A DNA stretch of 64,000 bases from Lepisosteus oculatus. Taxonomy: Eukaryota > Chordata > Actinopteri > Semionotiformes > Lepisosteidae. The position numbers and the translations under genes are program-made. The notes under the pieces were generated by a model, which worked only from the letters and a program-made list of their open reading frames with translations, made no database searches and was not told where the DNA came from. Below are positions 34,991 to 46,689 of the stretch, one piece after another (within the stretch, counting starts at the first letter, position 1; each line of letters starts with the position of its first letter). The stretch covers positions 29,462,001 to 29,526,000 of the forward strand of contig NC_090708.1 of NCBI RefSeq assembly GCF_040954835.1, written 5' to 3'.

Positions 34991-35183
34991 TTGTTGTCAA
35001 AGGGAGCTTAGCATCTGATTTCCTTATAGAGTTTTACTGAGTTCAAAACAGCCAATCAGATGTGAGTGTCATCTTCCCACATCCTCTTTAAGACTCTGTG
35101 TCCAACAGAAGTCCTTCAATCCAGATACTATAGGTCAACAGAGAAGCTGCCTTGAGCTCCTATGAGACAATAAAATCAATAGT
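34991..35183 (+). promoter_or_regulatory. Gene B proximal promoter (conserved with gene C)
   Basis: Similar to 48060-48255 upstream of gene C: shared 'gagttcaaaa', 'ctcagatg'/'atcagatg', 'catctt', 'CCTCTTTAAGAC' and 'ccaac(a/t)gaag'. A CCAAT box (gCCAATcag, about 35051) is present here and degenerate in C. The CCTCTTTAAGA core is a weak TATA-like/Ets-like site about 90 bp before the ATG. Promoter function is inferred from conservation and position. Confidence 0.45.
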
Positions 35184-35226
35184 ATGATCAGTCTGTATAT
35201 TACCCTTATGTTCTTCTGTGAAGTAG
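35184..35226 (+). CDS. nitr: Gene B exon 1: signal peptide
   Basis: 43 nt, ATG to phase 1, reading MISLYITLMFFCEV before a GTGAGT donor. Same length and MIS start as genes A and C. Confidence 0.85.
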
Positions 35227-38200
35227 GTGAGTCTAAATCTACGATTTACTTTAAATAGTACTTAGCTCTAAACAAACACTTTATTATGTTCACCATTTAA
35301 TCTTGTGTAAATCTTCTTGCTTTCAAAGAACGTGAATGTATTTCAGCCAATGTGATCTTGTACAGTATATCTTGTGAAAATATTTACCCAACAGAGATAT
35401 TTGTTAGACTCATTTTTGCAATTTAAAAATGTTGTATAGTTTAAAGAAGTGCTCCACATATTATTTCTATTGTGGTTATTGTGCCTATTTTATTGTAATA
35501 TTTGGAAAATACCACAACACTTTGCTTTTAATTCTTGCCATGGATTAAACACAGTCCCGATTGTTTTCTTTATTTACAGATATTTCTCAAGCAAATATGG
35601 TCTTTCAGCCCCATCGTACAGCATTAGTGCAGCTTGGAGACAAAGTCACTATGGAGTGCTATTTCAACACTGGCATAGTAGCTCAGATGTTTTGGTTCAA
35701 GAAACCCATTGGAGAGTCACCTATATGCATGGCTACATCTACATCTAATCTCGAGGGGATAATCTCTTACGGAGAGTTTAAAAATAATGAAAGAGTAAAG
35801 GTGACAAAGGATAAAGGAAGATTTACTCTCATTTTCATCAGCACTGAATCAGCAGATATGGCTACATACTTCTGTGCAGCTTACCACCATAATTACATGA
35901 GCTTTGGGAATGGGACCCTACTGATTCCCAAGGGTAAACTACAATGTTAATGTACTGATATTTGTGTATTTTAACCTTTCCATCTTCTAACTTCCACATC
36001 CATGTCTTATATGCTGTATTACCACACATGCATAGAAGAATAATGTAGAAAAAGTATTTTGTAAAACTATTTGTGTTGGTTTGTTTTGAATATAAATTTG
36101 ATTTTTTTTAACATAAAAAGAAATGTAGGAATTTTCTTATAAAAGAAATGAATATTGTGTCAGTCAAGGTTCACCAGGTGCAGTAGAGATTTACACCTGC
36201 CAGCTCCCTATTTGTAATTTTTACATTTTCCACTGAATTCATCTTATGTTGTTGAAACAAATCGATAAACATCAAAAAACGCTTCACTGGCATTTGCACT
36301 CATTGATTGTACTGATGTTAAATATGATTTTAAAACATTCTTTAAAGAGAAATTAACCATCTCAAGTTTTATTTTCAGATTTGTGGCAAAAATATATCTG
36401 TACTGTATGTGAAAAAAATTAACTAAGGTAGTGTTAAAAGAACATCTTAGAGTTTGTTTTGTTTTAACTTTGTTTTAAAACTTTAACTATATACAATTTG
36501 AAATCAGGATGAAAGACAAAAAGCTGTTCATAGTTGGCAGCCACTGTAGTAATTGTACTTCATGTGTTATAGGTAATTGCAATCTTGGTTTAGTGTAACC
36601 GTCCACTTAATGTCTGTACTGGTGATAAATACATTTATTTATTTTAATTCATGTATATTTTTGTAGGGTTAGAGACAATGAACAGGAGTGTTGTGCAGCA
36701 GCCTATGTCTGTCCAGGCCAAGCTAGGAGATGATGTAACTCTGCAGTGTACAATACAAACAGAGACCTGTGCAGGAGAGCACAGTGTTTATTGGTTCAGA
36801 CATGGATCAGGAGAATCCCTTCCAGGAATTATTTACACTCATGTAGACAGGAGTGATCAATGTGAGAGGAACTTTGAGGCTGGGAGTCCTATACAGAGCT
36901 GTGTCTATAACCTCCCCAAGGGGGATCTTAACCACTCTGATGCAGGGACTTACTACTGTGCTGTGGCCATATGTGGGGAGATCTTGTTTGGGAATGGGAC
37001 ACTGCTGGAGATTACAGGTAAATTACTTTCTAATCTATTACTGTACTGTGTAATGAATACTGTTTATTATGGGCATGCTAAATACTCAGGTTATTCTTAA
37101 AAGTACAGTTATTTGTTATTGTTAGTTAAAGTAGGCATCCGAAGAAGGCTCCACAGCTATAATGTTGTGATTGTTTTCTTCTCTTTTCAGAATGCACTAA
37201 ACCTTTACTTGTTCCTTATTTGTTACTATTTGTTATTTGTCACTATCAATGCTTTTAGCCATCAGGTATCTTTTCTTGAGTTGCATAAATATCTAAATAA
37301 ATAAACTATCACTTATTCTTAATGTACATACAGTATAAATATAAATGCCTATATATTTTCTTAATAGATGCAAACGTTTAAGTCATTGTTTCGTTTTTTT
37401 AATTTGTGCAGATTTTGAAATCATCTAGTGTTATTTATATACATTTAAAGCTTCTGAACTGTGTAAAATTTTTCAACATTTAGAAAACATTTACTTAAAT
37501 TATGCTATATACTAAACACCATCTGAATTCATATGGAGCACTGTTACAATTTATAGATTATATATGTATTACATTATCCAAGACAAAAAGTCAAACATAA
37601 AATATTCAACAAGTTTATGATTTAAAATTCAATAATAGCATATCTAATCTATTAGAACAGCTCTATATTTATACATTGCAGATAAAAGTAATCTTGATAC
37701 TGCTATCCTGGCCCTGGGAGTAACAAACACTGTGTGCGTGATTGTGATTGCTGTCCTTGTGTGGACCAGAAATATACACTGTGTAGGTGAGTTGTGTGTG
37801 TACTGTATTTCACTACCAGCAGACATCTTCAAGTGAAGGAGATAATTAACAGGTAATTCTAAACATTTAAAATTGTATATATATATATATTCTGTGGTGC
37901 AGTAATAAACATTGCTGGTTTACAGTACTGGGATCTGGAGCTTGCATGTTCTCCACCAACTCGTGCAGGTTTCCTCCAGGTGTACTGGTGTCCTCCAATG
38001 GTCTAAAGAAATACACCACTATCAAGTTAATTGGCTTGGAAAATTTGATCTGGTGTGTCTGTGTGTGCCCTGTGATCAACCAGAGCTTCGTCCACAGCAT
38101 ACCCTGTCTTGAGCCCATTCCTCTCTGTAACCTTGAATTGGAATCAGTCAAAAAAATGGATGGAAATATTATGAAAAACTAAATTCTAAAGTGTAAAGTA

Positions 38201-41200
38201 ATAATCTTAAATAGTTTTAAAAACAGATTCAATTTTGGAAATTAAAATAAAAATCTTCCTTGGATGCAGAACACAACTTAATATATATAAATGTTAATTT
38301 TAATCCTTTATCTTTAACTTTACTCACTGGAAAGTGAGATAATACCACAGTTCACCAAGAACATTTTTCAATAATACATAGTACACTGAAAGCATTATAG
38401 TACTTTTAAATGCACACGTAGGATGGGCAATTAATGTTTTGTTATAAAATGGACTCAAATAGATATTTAAAATATGGACTGTTAATAAAATAAATACTTT
38501 AATAAAATAAATGTTTTAATAAAAAATATAAAATCTAAACAATTTTATTTATGTAACATTTGACTTATTTAATCAACTTTTATTTCTTCTTTTGATTCAA
38601 AGTCATGGAGTTGAATAATACATTTGTTTCTCTTCTAACCATCAGTCCTTAAATATCAATACATTTACAATGATATAATTTGAATGTATATTGGAATTGC
38701 ATAAGGAAGAATTAGTGGAATTACTATTAACAAAGAGGAATTATTAACACTGATTTACACACAGAAACACTGAAATTTGTTCTCTCTGTTCTCTAGCTTG
38801 CTCCTCAGAAAATTCACAAATCTGCCACAGTAATGAAACCAATAACTCTACAAACAATCAGGTAATGTATCATTCTTCAACTTTGAATGTGAATTATGTT
38901 CCATTGTGATCTCTTATGCTGTTATCAAAAGAAAACTAAAACCAGAAATAAATATAATTTAATGAAAGTGTAGATTTAATGCAGATAGCAGAATTAAGAA
39001 CATTATTATAATAGGAACAGGTAACGGGCTTATTCCATGCTGAAAAGAAATGAAAGGAAACACAATGTTACAGTCGTGGAGCCTTCTTCGGGTGTGAGAA
39101 AGACAGGGTAGACGGCAAAGATTAAATTGCACAGGAAAACAAAAGCTGGAAAAGTGGAGGAGGAAGGAGAGGGGAGAGGCAGAGAGACCATTCTGGAAGT
39201 GCAAAATGAAGAGGGGTGGAGAAAGGTGCGAAGTCAAAACCTGCACAAGAATAGAGAAGATTATATAAACATAAGTCGGTCATTGAGAGAAGGGGGAAGG
39301 TGTGAACCTAGTTTCAGGATGAGTTTCTTTTCTGTTGTCTTTCTGCTGTTGAGAAACACATCTTTGAGAACAGAGACAGAGAGATCAGTATGATCATGGC
39401 TGTCTGAGGTGAAATGCAAAACTATGGGCTTGAAAAAATCTTTAATTTTCACATGTTCTCTGAAGTGGTCTCCTAGTCTCCTTCCGGTTTCCCCAGCATA
39501 AATAGCTGGGCAATTTTTTGCAAGAGATGCAGTAAATGAGGTTTGGAAATATAGGATATCATCTGGGTGAGGAACCCTGAATGATCGTGTTGTTAGATAT
39601 GTATGCAGGTGATACAGTGAGTTCTGTTGCAGGGGAAAATGCCTATAGGGGATGATTGCCGAGTGCAGTTGAATATATTGCTGTGCCTGTGATTCTATTT
39701 TAAAACTAAAGCATTTATAAGAAAAATATTTTAATGTAACAGCAAATACTTAAAAAATTAAGAAGCTTAATGTTTCAGAAATGTCCTGATTGTTACACAA
39801 GAGAGTGAAACTTGACACATACGAAGAAGACTCCACAACTGAAATGTTGTGTTTCTTTTCTTCTCTTTTCAGCATGGAATAAACCTTCACTTGCTCTTTA
39901 TTATTTATTATTTACTGTTTTGTAATGTGAAGTACTGTCTACATTGTGTGGATTTATCTGTTGTACTATATTGTCTGTTGTACTGTGCATGCACTGATAG
40001 AACAGCACAAATAAGAATCCCATTGTACATGTGCTGTGGCAAATAAGTTCAGTGTCCTGAATGATCTTGTGTTCAAGTGTGCTGAGCTTGTTGCAGAGAA
40101 GACTGCTACTGCATATTCTGAATGGCTCCATCTGTATTCCCATGTGAAATGCAAGGATACCATAAGAAAATATCTAAATAAGAACAGTACACAAAATAAA
40201 TCTGTGATTTTGGTTTTACAAACTTAAAAATTTAACTTATACTGAGTGTTATATATGATTAAAGCTTGTTTTATATCTCAGGACACTGGCAACCTTTTGT
40301 TTTTAGAAGAACATTTTAGAACATTTCGCTTGTATTATCTCATCAAATTATTAATTTTCCGACCAAAGAAATGCTATTGGATGGAATTTTTATAGCAGAA
40401 AAAAATACTGTATATTCTGTTATGGAATACTGATCTGTTACTGAACTATTTCTATTTTGTCAATGACTTAAGAAACACCTGTCCGGCGGATAATGAAGTT
40501 CTGAAACAGACATTTGCCTGTTGAGCCTCTATGTACATATACTTTTTCACATTAGGCCTTTTCCTTTCATTAGTGTCAGACAACTCTTGCATCCATCATC
40601 GCTATCCATACATTTAATTTCATGTTTTTGTACCACTCCCATGCTTCATGCCCACCTCCTAATCTCCTTTCGAGCTTGGTCGGATGTGGCAATCAGATTA
40701 GCATTCACCTCTTCCAAGTCGGGACAGGAGTCATATTTCTTGCCATCTTGAGCAAGCAGCTGTTCAACCTCAAACTCTCCACGGACACAACTAGCTCTAT
40801 GCACCTGCCATGATGTTTGCTAATAGTTTTAAACAAATACATTTTTATGGAAAAATGTTACTACTAGGTATTGTCAGATCCTCTCTTCTGATAAAGTTGA
40901 GATCGTACTGCCATTGAATAAATCCAGAGTCCTAAATACTAGAGACCTAAAAAAAACAAGAATTCTGTCCCTGTAATCCAAATACACAACAACAACTTAA
41001 ATAGGTGAAAATAAAGAAATCAATTTATAAGGTTAATGTTATCATCCAGAACTAAATGTCCCAAAATATACAGTAGGTGCCCACAACTTCCAATTTCCCT
41101 GTTCTACATCACATCACTAACATGTGAACTAACAGCAAGTTAGAGCTAATAACAGTTGACTGTTTATTCTTTAATTTGACAGTCCAATTGATTTACTGTG

Positions 41201-41654
41201 TAATTAAATAACCAGAGTAGATCATTAGAAACATCATGTGACCCTCTGTATCTTGCCCAGCAATTTCTTGCAAACAGCCAAAGAACTCCAGGAATAACTA
41301 TTTTTCTAAGCATCCTGAATATTCCAGTCTTTAAGGGAAATGTACTGTAGAAGTAACTGTGAAAAATCTAAACTGTGCTACCCCCAAGTCATAACAGAAT
41401 TCTAACTGTACATTAATATGCTGACTTTCTTAAAATTTTTGCTTAATTTTTTTTTTCTTTTCAAACTTTAGAAATGTTTCACTCTTGCTAATAATTTACA
41501 ATGTACTGTATTGGCATTTCTTTTTCAGAATCTAGATATGGATATGATGAATTATGCAGCCCTGAAGTTTTCTCACAACAAAACCAGGAGGAAGATTAGT
41601 GAGATGGACACACAGGTTGTGTATGCTGATGTGAGACATCAACAAATGAACTGA
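35184..41654 (+). CDS. nitr: NITR gene B: inhibitory receptor, V and I domains, two ITIM-type motifs
   Basis: Exons 35184-35226, 35580-35933, 36667-37017, 37682-37786, 38797-38861 and 41529-41654 join in frame (phases 1,1,1,1,0) into 347 residues. Residues 1-14 are the signal peptide. The V domain (15-132) has Cys41, Trp53, Cys113 and FGNGT 123-127. The I domain (133-249) has core Cys160/Cys230, four more cysteines (167, 198, 211, 235), YWFRHGSGES and a second FGNGT (240-244). The membrane helix is about 258-277. The tail has MNYAAL (Tyr315) and VVYADV (Tyr338); the second fits the ITIM consensus exactly, the first lacks the usual residue at -2. As a type I membrane receptor it should recruit SHP phosphatases in lymphoid/NK-like cells; ligand unknown. 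The last intron hosts a Penelope-like insertion. Confidence 0.9.
35580..35933 (+). CDS. nitr: Gene B exon 2: V domain
   Basis: 354 nt, TTTACAG acceptor, GTAAAC donor, phase 1 at both ends. Holds TMEC, FWFKK, ADMATYFC and SFGNGTLL. Confidence 0.95.
36667..37017 (+). CDS. nitr: Gene B exon 3: I domain
   Basis: 351 nt, TTGTAG acceptor, GTAAAT donor, phase 1. Six cysteines, YWFRHGSGESLPG, AGTYYCAV and FGNGTLLEIT, the hallmark NITR I-domain pattern. Confidence 0.95.
37136..37235 (+). mobile_element. Penelope-like element end fragment
   Basis: Sequence 'gaagaaggctccacagc...aatgttgtg...ttttcagaatgcactaaacc' is a decayed copy of the terminal unit seen at 39800-39900 and 62470-62555. It lies in the intron between the I and transmembrane exons of gene B. 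Confidence 0.6.
37682..37786 (+). CDS. nitr: Gene B exon 4: transmembrane
   Basis: 105 nt. Reads DKSNLDTAILALGV, then NTVCVIVIAVLVWTRN; no charged residue inside the helix. GTGAGT donor. Confidence 0.92.
37915..38160 (-). repeat. Common fish dispersed repeat, partial
   Basis: Reverse-orientation copy of the family at 18820-19150: 'catgttctcc', 'gtttcctccaggtgtactgg' and 'aaaaaaatggatggaaatat' are its typical motifs. Intronic in gene B. Confidence 0.6.
38797..38861 (+). CDS. nitr: Gene B exon 5: small cytoplasmic exon
   Basis: 65 nt, phase 1 in and phase 0 out, TTCTCTAG acceptor and GTAATG donor. Ser/Asn-rich, without tyrosine. Its phases match exon 5 of gene C. Confidence 0.75.
39013..39680 (-). 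mobile_element. Penelope-like retroelement, 3' part with GIY-YIG endonuclease
   Basis: Read on the - strand: a Cys motif (PCNRTHCITCIH, about 39640-39605), then CPAIYAGETGRRLGDHFREH (about 39520-39460), LSVSVLKDVFLN, RKTTEKKLILKLG and LNDRLMFI. This order matches the endonuclease end of Penelope-like elements. The element ends at about 39090-39013 with the terminal unit 'GAAGAAGGCTCCACG...AGCATGGAATAAGC'. It is 5' truncated, with the reverse transcriptase missing, and the frame changes before the GIY-YIG part. It lies in the last intron of gene B. Confidence 0.8.
39800..39900 (+). mobile_element. Penelope-like terminal unit, opposite orientation
   Basis: 'gaagaagactccacaactgaaatgttgtg...cttttcagcatggaataaacc' on the + strand. 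With 39013-39090 it makes outward-facing copies of the same terminal unit around the endonuclease part. Confidence 0.65.
40560..40812 (-). pseudogene. Unrecognised protein-like fragment
   Basis: The - strand reads RGEFEVEQLLAQDGKKYDSC, then PDLEEVNANLIATSDQARKE, then a stop, followed by a shorter in-frame run (GVVQKHEIKCMDSDDG). The composition looks like real protein, probably a processed pseudogene piece. Family not recognised. In the last intron of gene B. Confidence 0.3.
41529..41654 (+). CDS. nitr: Gene B exon 6: ITIM tail
   Basis: TTTTTCAG acceptor, 41 codons and stop. Contains MNYAALKF and QVVYADV. Polyadenylation signals AATAAA at 41987 and 41992 lie about 335 nt after the stop. Confidence 0.92.
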   Translation, partial: NLDMDMMNYAALKFSHNKTRRKISEMDTQVVYADVRHQQMN

Positions 41655-41986
41655 ATCAACACACTTGATCAAAAAATCAAGACCCTTGCCTACAAAAACT
41701 ATAATTTAATGGAATATCAGATGGCTGTTGGAAATAAAAAACAGTGTTCTTTCAAATAAGAATAAGAGTAATTATTTAACTTGTACATCAAGTTGTGAGA
41801 GTCCTGATTATTATGTTTTTCAAAGTCAAATGACAGTTAAAAATAATTTAATGTCACTTATTATGTGCTTTGCTATGTTTTACTTTTAAATATACAATAC
41901 TGTATGCAAAGCAAAATGTCATTTTCCTTTAAACTGTAGTCGCATTAGTAATTTAGATGGACATACAAAAAATAATGAAATAAAAC

Positions 41987-41997
41987 AATAAAATAAA
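41987..41997 (+). terminator. Gene B polyadenylation signals
   Basis: Overlapping AATAAA at 41987-41992 and 41992-41997, followed by a GT-rich stretch near 42010-42030. Confidence 0.6.
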
Positions 41998-42034
41998 GTT
42001 ATTACGAAGAGTTGTTTAGTTTCTGTGTGTGCAT

Positions 42035-42639
42035 ATTATACTTGCAGAAATAGTAATATTGTGCAACATTTTCATAATGCATCAGAAAAATTCTTATGAA
42101 CACTAAAGGTGTCTCTCTATATACAGTATGTTTTTCTTTCAATGCTAGAATTCAGTTCTTAGTATAGCAGTTCTTAGTATAGAAGAGGGAGAGGTTAAAA
42201 GAGATGAATTAGATGTCAGTCAGTCATCACTGGCAGCCAGTGATGGGAAAAAGTGGGATAGTGGGGGAATAGAGACATTGTTTAGTTAATAAGTAAAATA
42301 ATTATTTATAACCCCCAACTTGTAATTGCCTTTTCCAGAATATACCCAAGCAGTTGGTATGATTACAGGCAAGTGAATTGTTCTTTGTTCTCTGGTTCTT
42401 TGTTCTCTTTGATGAGTGGAGTAAAAATGGGTTATACTAATGTTATAATAATTATATTATTAATGACAACCATTATTATAATATCATAATAATGGGCACC
42501 ATTAGTTAAACCAGTATTTATTACAATGACAAGACACAGACTTCACTACGCACAACAAAACATACAACACACTAGTAACTCTATGTATGGTATTAACAAA
42601 CAAGGCGTTTCAGAGTCTTAACATTCTGGTCACCCAGAA
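42035..42639. other. Intergenic, nothing recognised
   Basis: Downstream of gene B; AT-rich, no repeat family assigned. Confidence 0.4.
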
Positions 42640-43170
42640 AACCCCAAACAGCTACTAAGCAAGTGCTATAAGGAGGCAGCCCCTCCATCGCACTTGGGCG
42701 TGAGGCTAACTACCCCATCCTGTAAAAAGTAACAGTTGCGAAACTGACCGGATCCTAGGAATCGACCAAAGCATGGAAAAGGATTTGATCTTTGGATTGT
42801 GACCTTGAATGTTCTTAGTCTATATAGAGCGGGGGCTCTTAGGAGCTTAGTAAATGAGCTAGACAAGTACAATGTAGGAATAGCGGCACTACAGGAGATT
42901 AGATGGAGAGGTACCGATATAATGCAATGCAAAGACTATGCTTTTCTATAGCGGTAGTAAGACCCAAATGCTTGGTACTGGCTTTGCGGTCCGGAAAGAG
43001 TATAAGAGTGCAGTTATTGCCTATAAAGCCAGGAATGAACGCCTCTGCAAGACCTGGATGTTTAATGTAACATTGATGTACACGCATGCCCCTACTGAAG
43101 AAGCTGAAGATGAAGAAAAAGAGAGCATATGACAAAGCTCCATGTCATGACAAGATTATCCTTGGAGATA

Positions 43171-43238
<68 letters not shown>

Positions 43239-44866
43239 TGCTTACACTTATATAGCACTTTTCTGGACACTCCACTCAAAGCGCTTTACAGGTAATGGGG
43301 ACTCCCCTCCACCACCACCACCACCAATGTGCAGCATCCACCTGGATGATGCGACGGCAGCCATAGTGCACCAGAACGCTCACCACACAATGCCAAAGTC
43401 GGTTGGGAGCCAGTGTATAGACCCACCATAGGGAAAGAGAGCTTGCATGAAGAGACCAGTGTTAATGGATTTAGGCTCATCAGTTCTGCAATGAGCAAAA
43501 TAATGACCATAAGAAGCACATTGTTCCCACATAAGTGCATCCACAAGGCGACATGGCGGTTGCCTAATAAAACTACACAGAACCAGATTGACCATGTGGC
43601 CAGTCACTTAGAAGCCCATGCTGAGCAAGTCCTTGGAGACTACCAGTGTGGGTTTCGATTTAACCGGTCAATGATGGATCATATATTCACTATCAGATGC
43701 ATCTTGGAGAAGTGCTTTGAATATAACATTGATGTCCATCAACTATTCATAGATTATAAGCAAGCATATGATAGTGTTGATAGAGCATACTTGTACCAGA
43801 TACTAGGGCAGCTAGCATGGAAGTTGATCAGGCTAGTAAAGATGACCATTACCAAAACAAGTGGTAAGATGAAGGTGCAGAACCAGGAATCGTGCGAGTT
43901 TCAGGTAAGACGAGGCCTTAGACAAAAAGATGTGCTCTAGTGTTTACTATTCAACTTGGTTCTAGAATCAGTGATATAGAACATCGATATCAACAGAGGA
44001 GGAACATTACTGAATAGATTGAGATAGCATTTAGCCTATGTGGATGTTGTTGATTTGTTGGGTAGGAACGTCCGAATACATAAAGAAAACTTTATTCAGT
44101 TGGAAGAAGCATCGTCAAGGGCTGGGCTGACCATCAATATGGCAAAGACCAAATACATGGAGATGACCAGGAAGGACACCATCACCAGCGACACACCGCT
44201 AAAAATCCAGGGTTATCAGTTCGAGAATGTCAGTACTTTTAAATACCTGTGTTTGCTAATATCCAAGAAAATGAAATCAGCCTGGAAATTAGAGAAAGAG
44301 TCCAGTGCAGGAAATCGATGCTACTTCAGTGTGCAGGACCTGATGAAGACCAGACTTGTCGAGAAGGGCAAAGAACGTGATACAGTATATTGGACTGTTA
44401 TCTGTCCTGTGGTTAACTACATAGAGGAGACATGGGTGCTGACAAAGTGAGATGTGGAACTCCTTAATACGTGGGAGAGAAAGATCCCCCGAAAGATCTA
44501 GGGGCCAGTCCAGGAAGGAGAAGAGTGGATAATAAGAACCAACACCGAGCTCTATGAGCTGTATGAGGATCCTCTAATAACCGCAGAGGTAAGAGCAGCA
44601 CGACTACACTGGCTTGGACATCTAGAGCGGACAGACGATACCTGAGGGGTACGGAAAGTCTTCTGTCAAAAGCCAGAACGAAGTCGGCTTCATGGGTGTT
44701 TCCACAAAAGATGGATGGACGATGTTAAAGAAGACCTCAGGAAATTGAGAGTGAGAAGATGGCGAAGACTGGCTCAGGACCGAGATGCGTGGAGAAGGGT
44801 GGTGAAGGTGGCTTGGGCTTTACAAGGGCAGTTGCACCATAAAGTTATGTTATGCTATTATTAATC
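42640..44866 (+). mobile_element. RTE-like LINE, decayed
   Basis: An endonuclease part (VTLNVLSLYRAGALR, YNVGIAALQEIRWRG, THAPTEEAEDEEKE, KIILGDMN) is followed by a reverse transcriptase part (LGDYQCGFRFNRSMMDHIFT, HQLFIDYKQAYDSVDR, RRGLRQKDVL), then ASSRAGLTINMAKTKYMEMT, FKYLCLLIS, VVNYIEETWVLTK and a C-terminal RWMDDVKEDLRKLRVRRW block. The catalytic YADD became 'YVDVVDL'. Several frameshifts and stops are present. A 5S-SINE tail is inserted at 43171-43391. The 3' end is near 44866. Confidence 0.8.
43171..43391 (-). repeat. 5S-SINE tail inserted in the RTE element, with (AAT)n
   Basis: The first ~70 bp are (AAT)n; the rest matches 4293-4440. The RTE reading GDMN|AKVGWEPVYRP is interrupted exactly here, so the SINE fragment landed inside an already present LINE copy. 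Confidence 0.85.
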
Positions 44867-45339
44867 ATTAAACTATTCTACCTAAATATAATGCAACCTG
44901 CAGTTAAATCTCTCTCTCTGGACCTCGGATGCCAAAATCTAAATGGAAGCCTATATCCCTATCCATAAAAATGCACCATAAGCAGGAATGATGTTTCTAA
45001 CTGAAGCATCTTTTACCCAGGAAACCCAAGTTCCCTAAAAACACAGAATAGCAAGCTGTCTCTAACAAGGTTCAAATACTTAGCTCCAATCAGGTTTGAT
45101 TTGGATGATCATGAAGTAGGGGCTCTCCCCTTGTGCAAGCTTCAAGTCCCAACTACTCAGGACTCTTGTCTCTCCTCTCTTTTCTTCCCTGCCTCTTCTG
45201 TCTTCCTTTATTTTTCCTGTGCTCTTAATGCAATCTTATATTGTGTGTTTTTGTATTCATCCCTGACAATCATTAACCAACAACTTACCTAGGTATACTA
45301 AGGTAAACATTACAATTGTTTCTGCTTAAGTACAGAAAC
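44867..45339. other. Intergenic, nothing recognised
   Basis: No gene or repeat assigned. Confidence 0.4.
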
Positions 45340-45600
45340 TACCCTTTTTGCCTGAATGCAAAGCACTTTGCCTGGCACAAACCAAACACAGCTCATCACC
45401 TGTGTAACACCTTGAAGAATGGCGGTGACATCATGGGATGCTCTTCTGTAGCAGAGATAGAACTGCTCAAGAACTGGTTAGATCTGCAATGCAGTACCTA
45501 CAAAGCACTGCAAAGTACCTACAGAAAAGTTAAACTGGCACTAGAGTTCTAGTGTCCACAGTATAGCTTTGCTTACACAAAAATAATCTGTACTGGAGAG
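45340..45600 (+). mobile_element. Tc1-like relic
   Basis: Reads LNAKHFAWHKPNTAHHLCNT and KNGGDIMG, decayed forms of the region after the first catalytic Asp in Tc1 transposases. No other transposase part is adjacent. Confidence 0.6.
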
Positions 45601-45624
45601 CTGTCAGAAGGAAACTGTTCCATT

Positions 45625-46676
45625 CAGGGGTAGGCAAACTCTTTTGGCCCAAGTGCCACATACAATTTTGAAACTGTATAGTAGGCCACTTCAGGCTGCT
45701 GTTACAAATAGCCTATGCTCTATATAAGTTTAAAATCCAAAATAGACTTATTAGTTCAAGGTTAATGATAACCTGAGAGAAAAAAATGCAAATTTAATAA
45801 AAAATATGTTTTTATTAACTCACAAGCCAAGTCTTCACCGACTACCTTGACCCAACGGGTAACTGTTCTGCATGATAAAGTTATTTTCTCAACTTTGGTC
45901 CTGCTCTCTGGAAAGAGAATATATGCAGTTTCTATCATACACTCCTTCAAGAGAACGGCTTTGTTTACCAATTTTAAATGCAAGCAGGTAGCTTGCTTTT
46001 GTGCTGACCTTTTGGATGGTAGGAGGCCAGAAAAATACATTTTGCTGAGCCTGTAAACTAGTGGCTAGTTTGGAAGCTCTATTAGCCCGCTCCTCACATG
46101 ACAGATTGCTAGCATAGTTAGCATGTTTTGTAGAAAAATCCAGACTGAGATTGTTATCTTTGAACACTGCAACCCTTTTCTTACAAATTAAACATATAGC
46201 CTTTGTTCCAACCTCTGTGAAAAAGTATTTTGCAGTCCATTCTTTGTTAAACACTCTGCATTCGCTGACAAATTTCTGCTTCTTCAATCCGCTCATTTTG
46301 ACGCAGGTTCCCTCGGAGTATGATGCACTCACTTGTTGAGAGGGTCTCTGTGAATTTCGTACACACTTTCCTTGCAGAGGATGCAATATTTTACTAAGTG
46401 GACTGGTTTGAACTGGATTGGGCACAAGGGCAACTACTGTATATAATTCTACACCATTGTATAGGGATGAGTGCTACGAACCTAAGTAAGGCGAATCAAA
46501 TTTGTACTGCATTCGTGCACCATCTAGCGGCAAGAATAATGACATGTAAGAAAAAATAGCACCCAAACAAGGTGGAAAATGGCGAATATTGACTAATTTA
46601 TTTCTGACCTCAAGAGATGGTTAAAACTGGCTGGCTGGCAGGATCCGGCCCGCAGGTTGTAGTTTGCCCAGGGGTG
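45625..46676 (-). mobile_element. hAT-type transposon remnant
   Basis: The - strand frame at 46425-45889 reads ECRVFNKEWTAKYFF, ICLICKKRVAVFKDNN and KHANYASNLSCEERA, then LQAQQNVFF, continuing in broken frame to SRTVTRWVKVVGED. This is the N-terminal BED-like zinc finger part shared by hAT transposases and GTF2IRD2/ZBED-like proteins. The ends CAGGGGTAGGCAAACT (45625) and AGTTTGCCCAGGGGTG (46661-46676) resemble Charlie-type ends, though the last bases are not a clean inverted match. The catalytic part is absent. Confidence 0.7.
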
Positions 46677-46689
46677 CTATAACCTCTAT

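Noticed and set aside
43086..43295. Frame with a long Asn run
   Set aside because: It is the (AAT)n tail of an inserted 5S-SINE inside a decayed LINE, not a poly-Asn protein.
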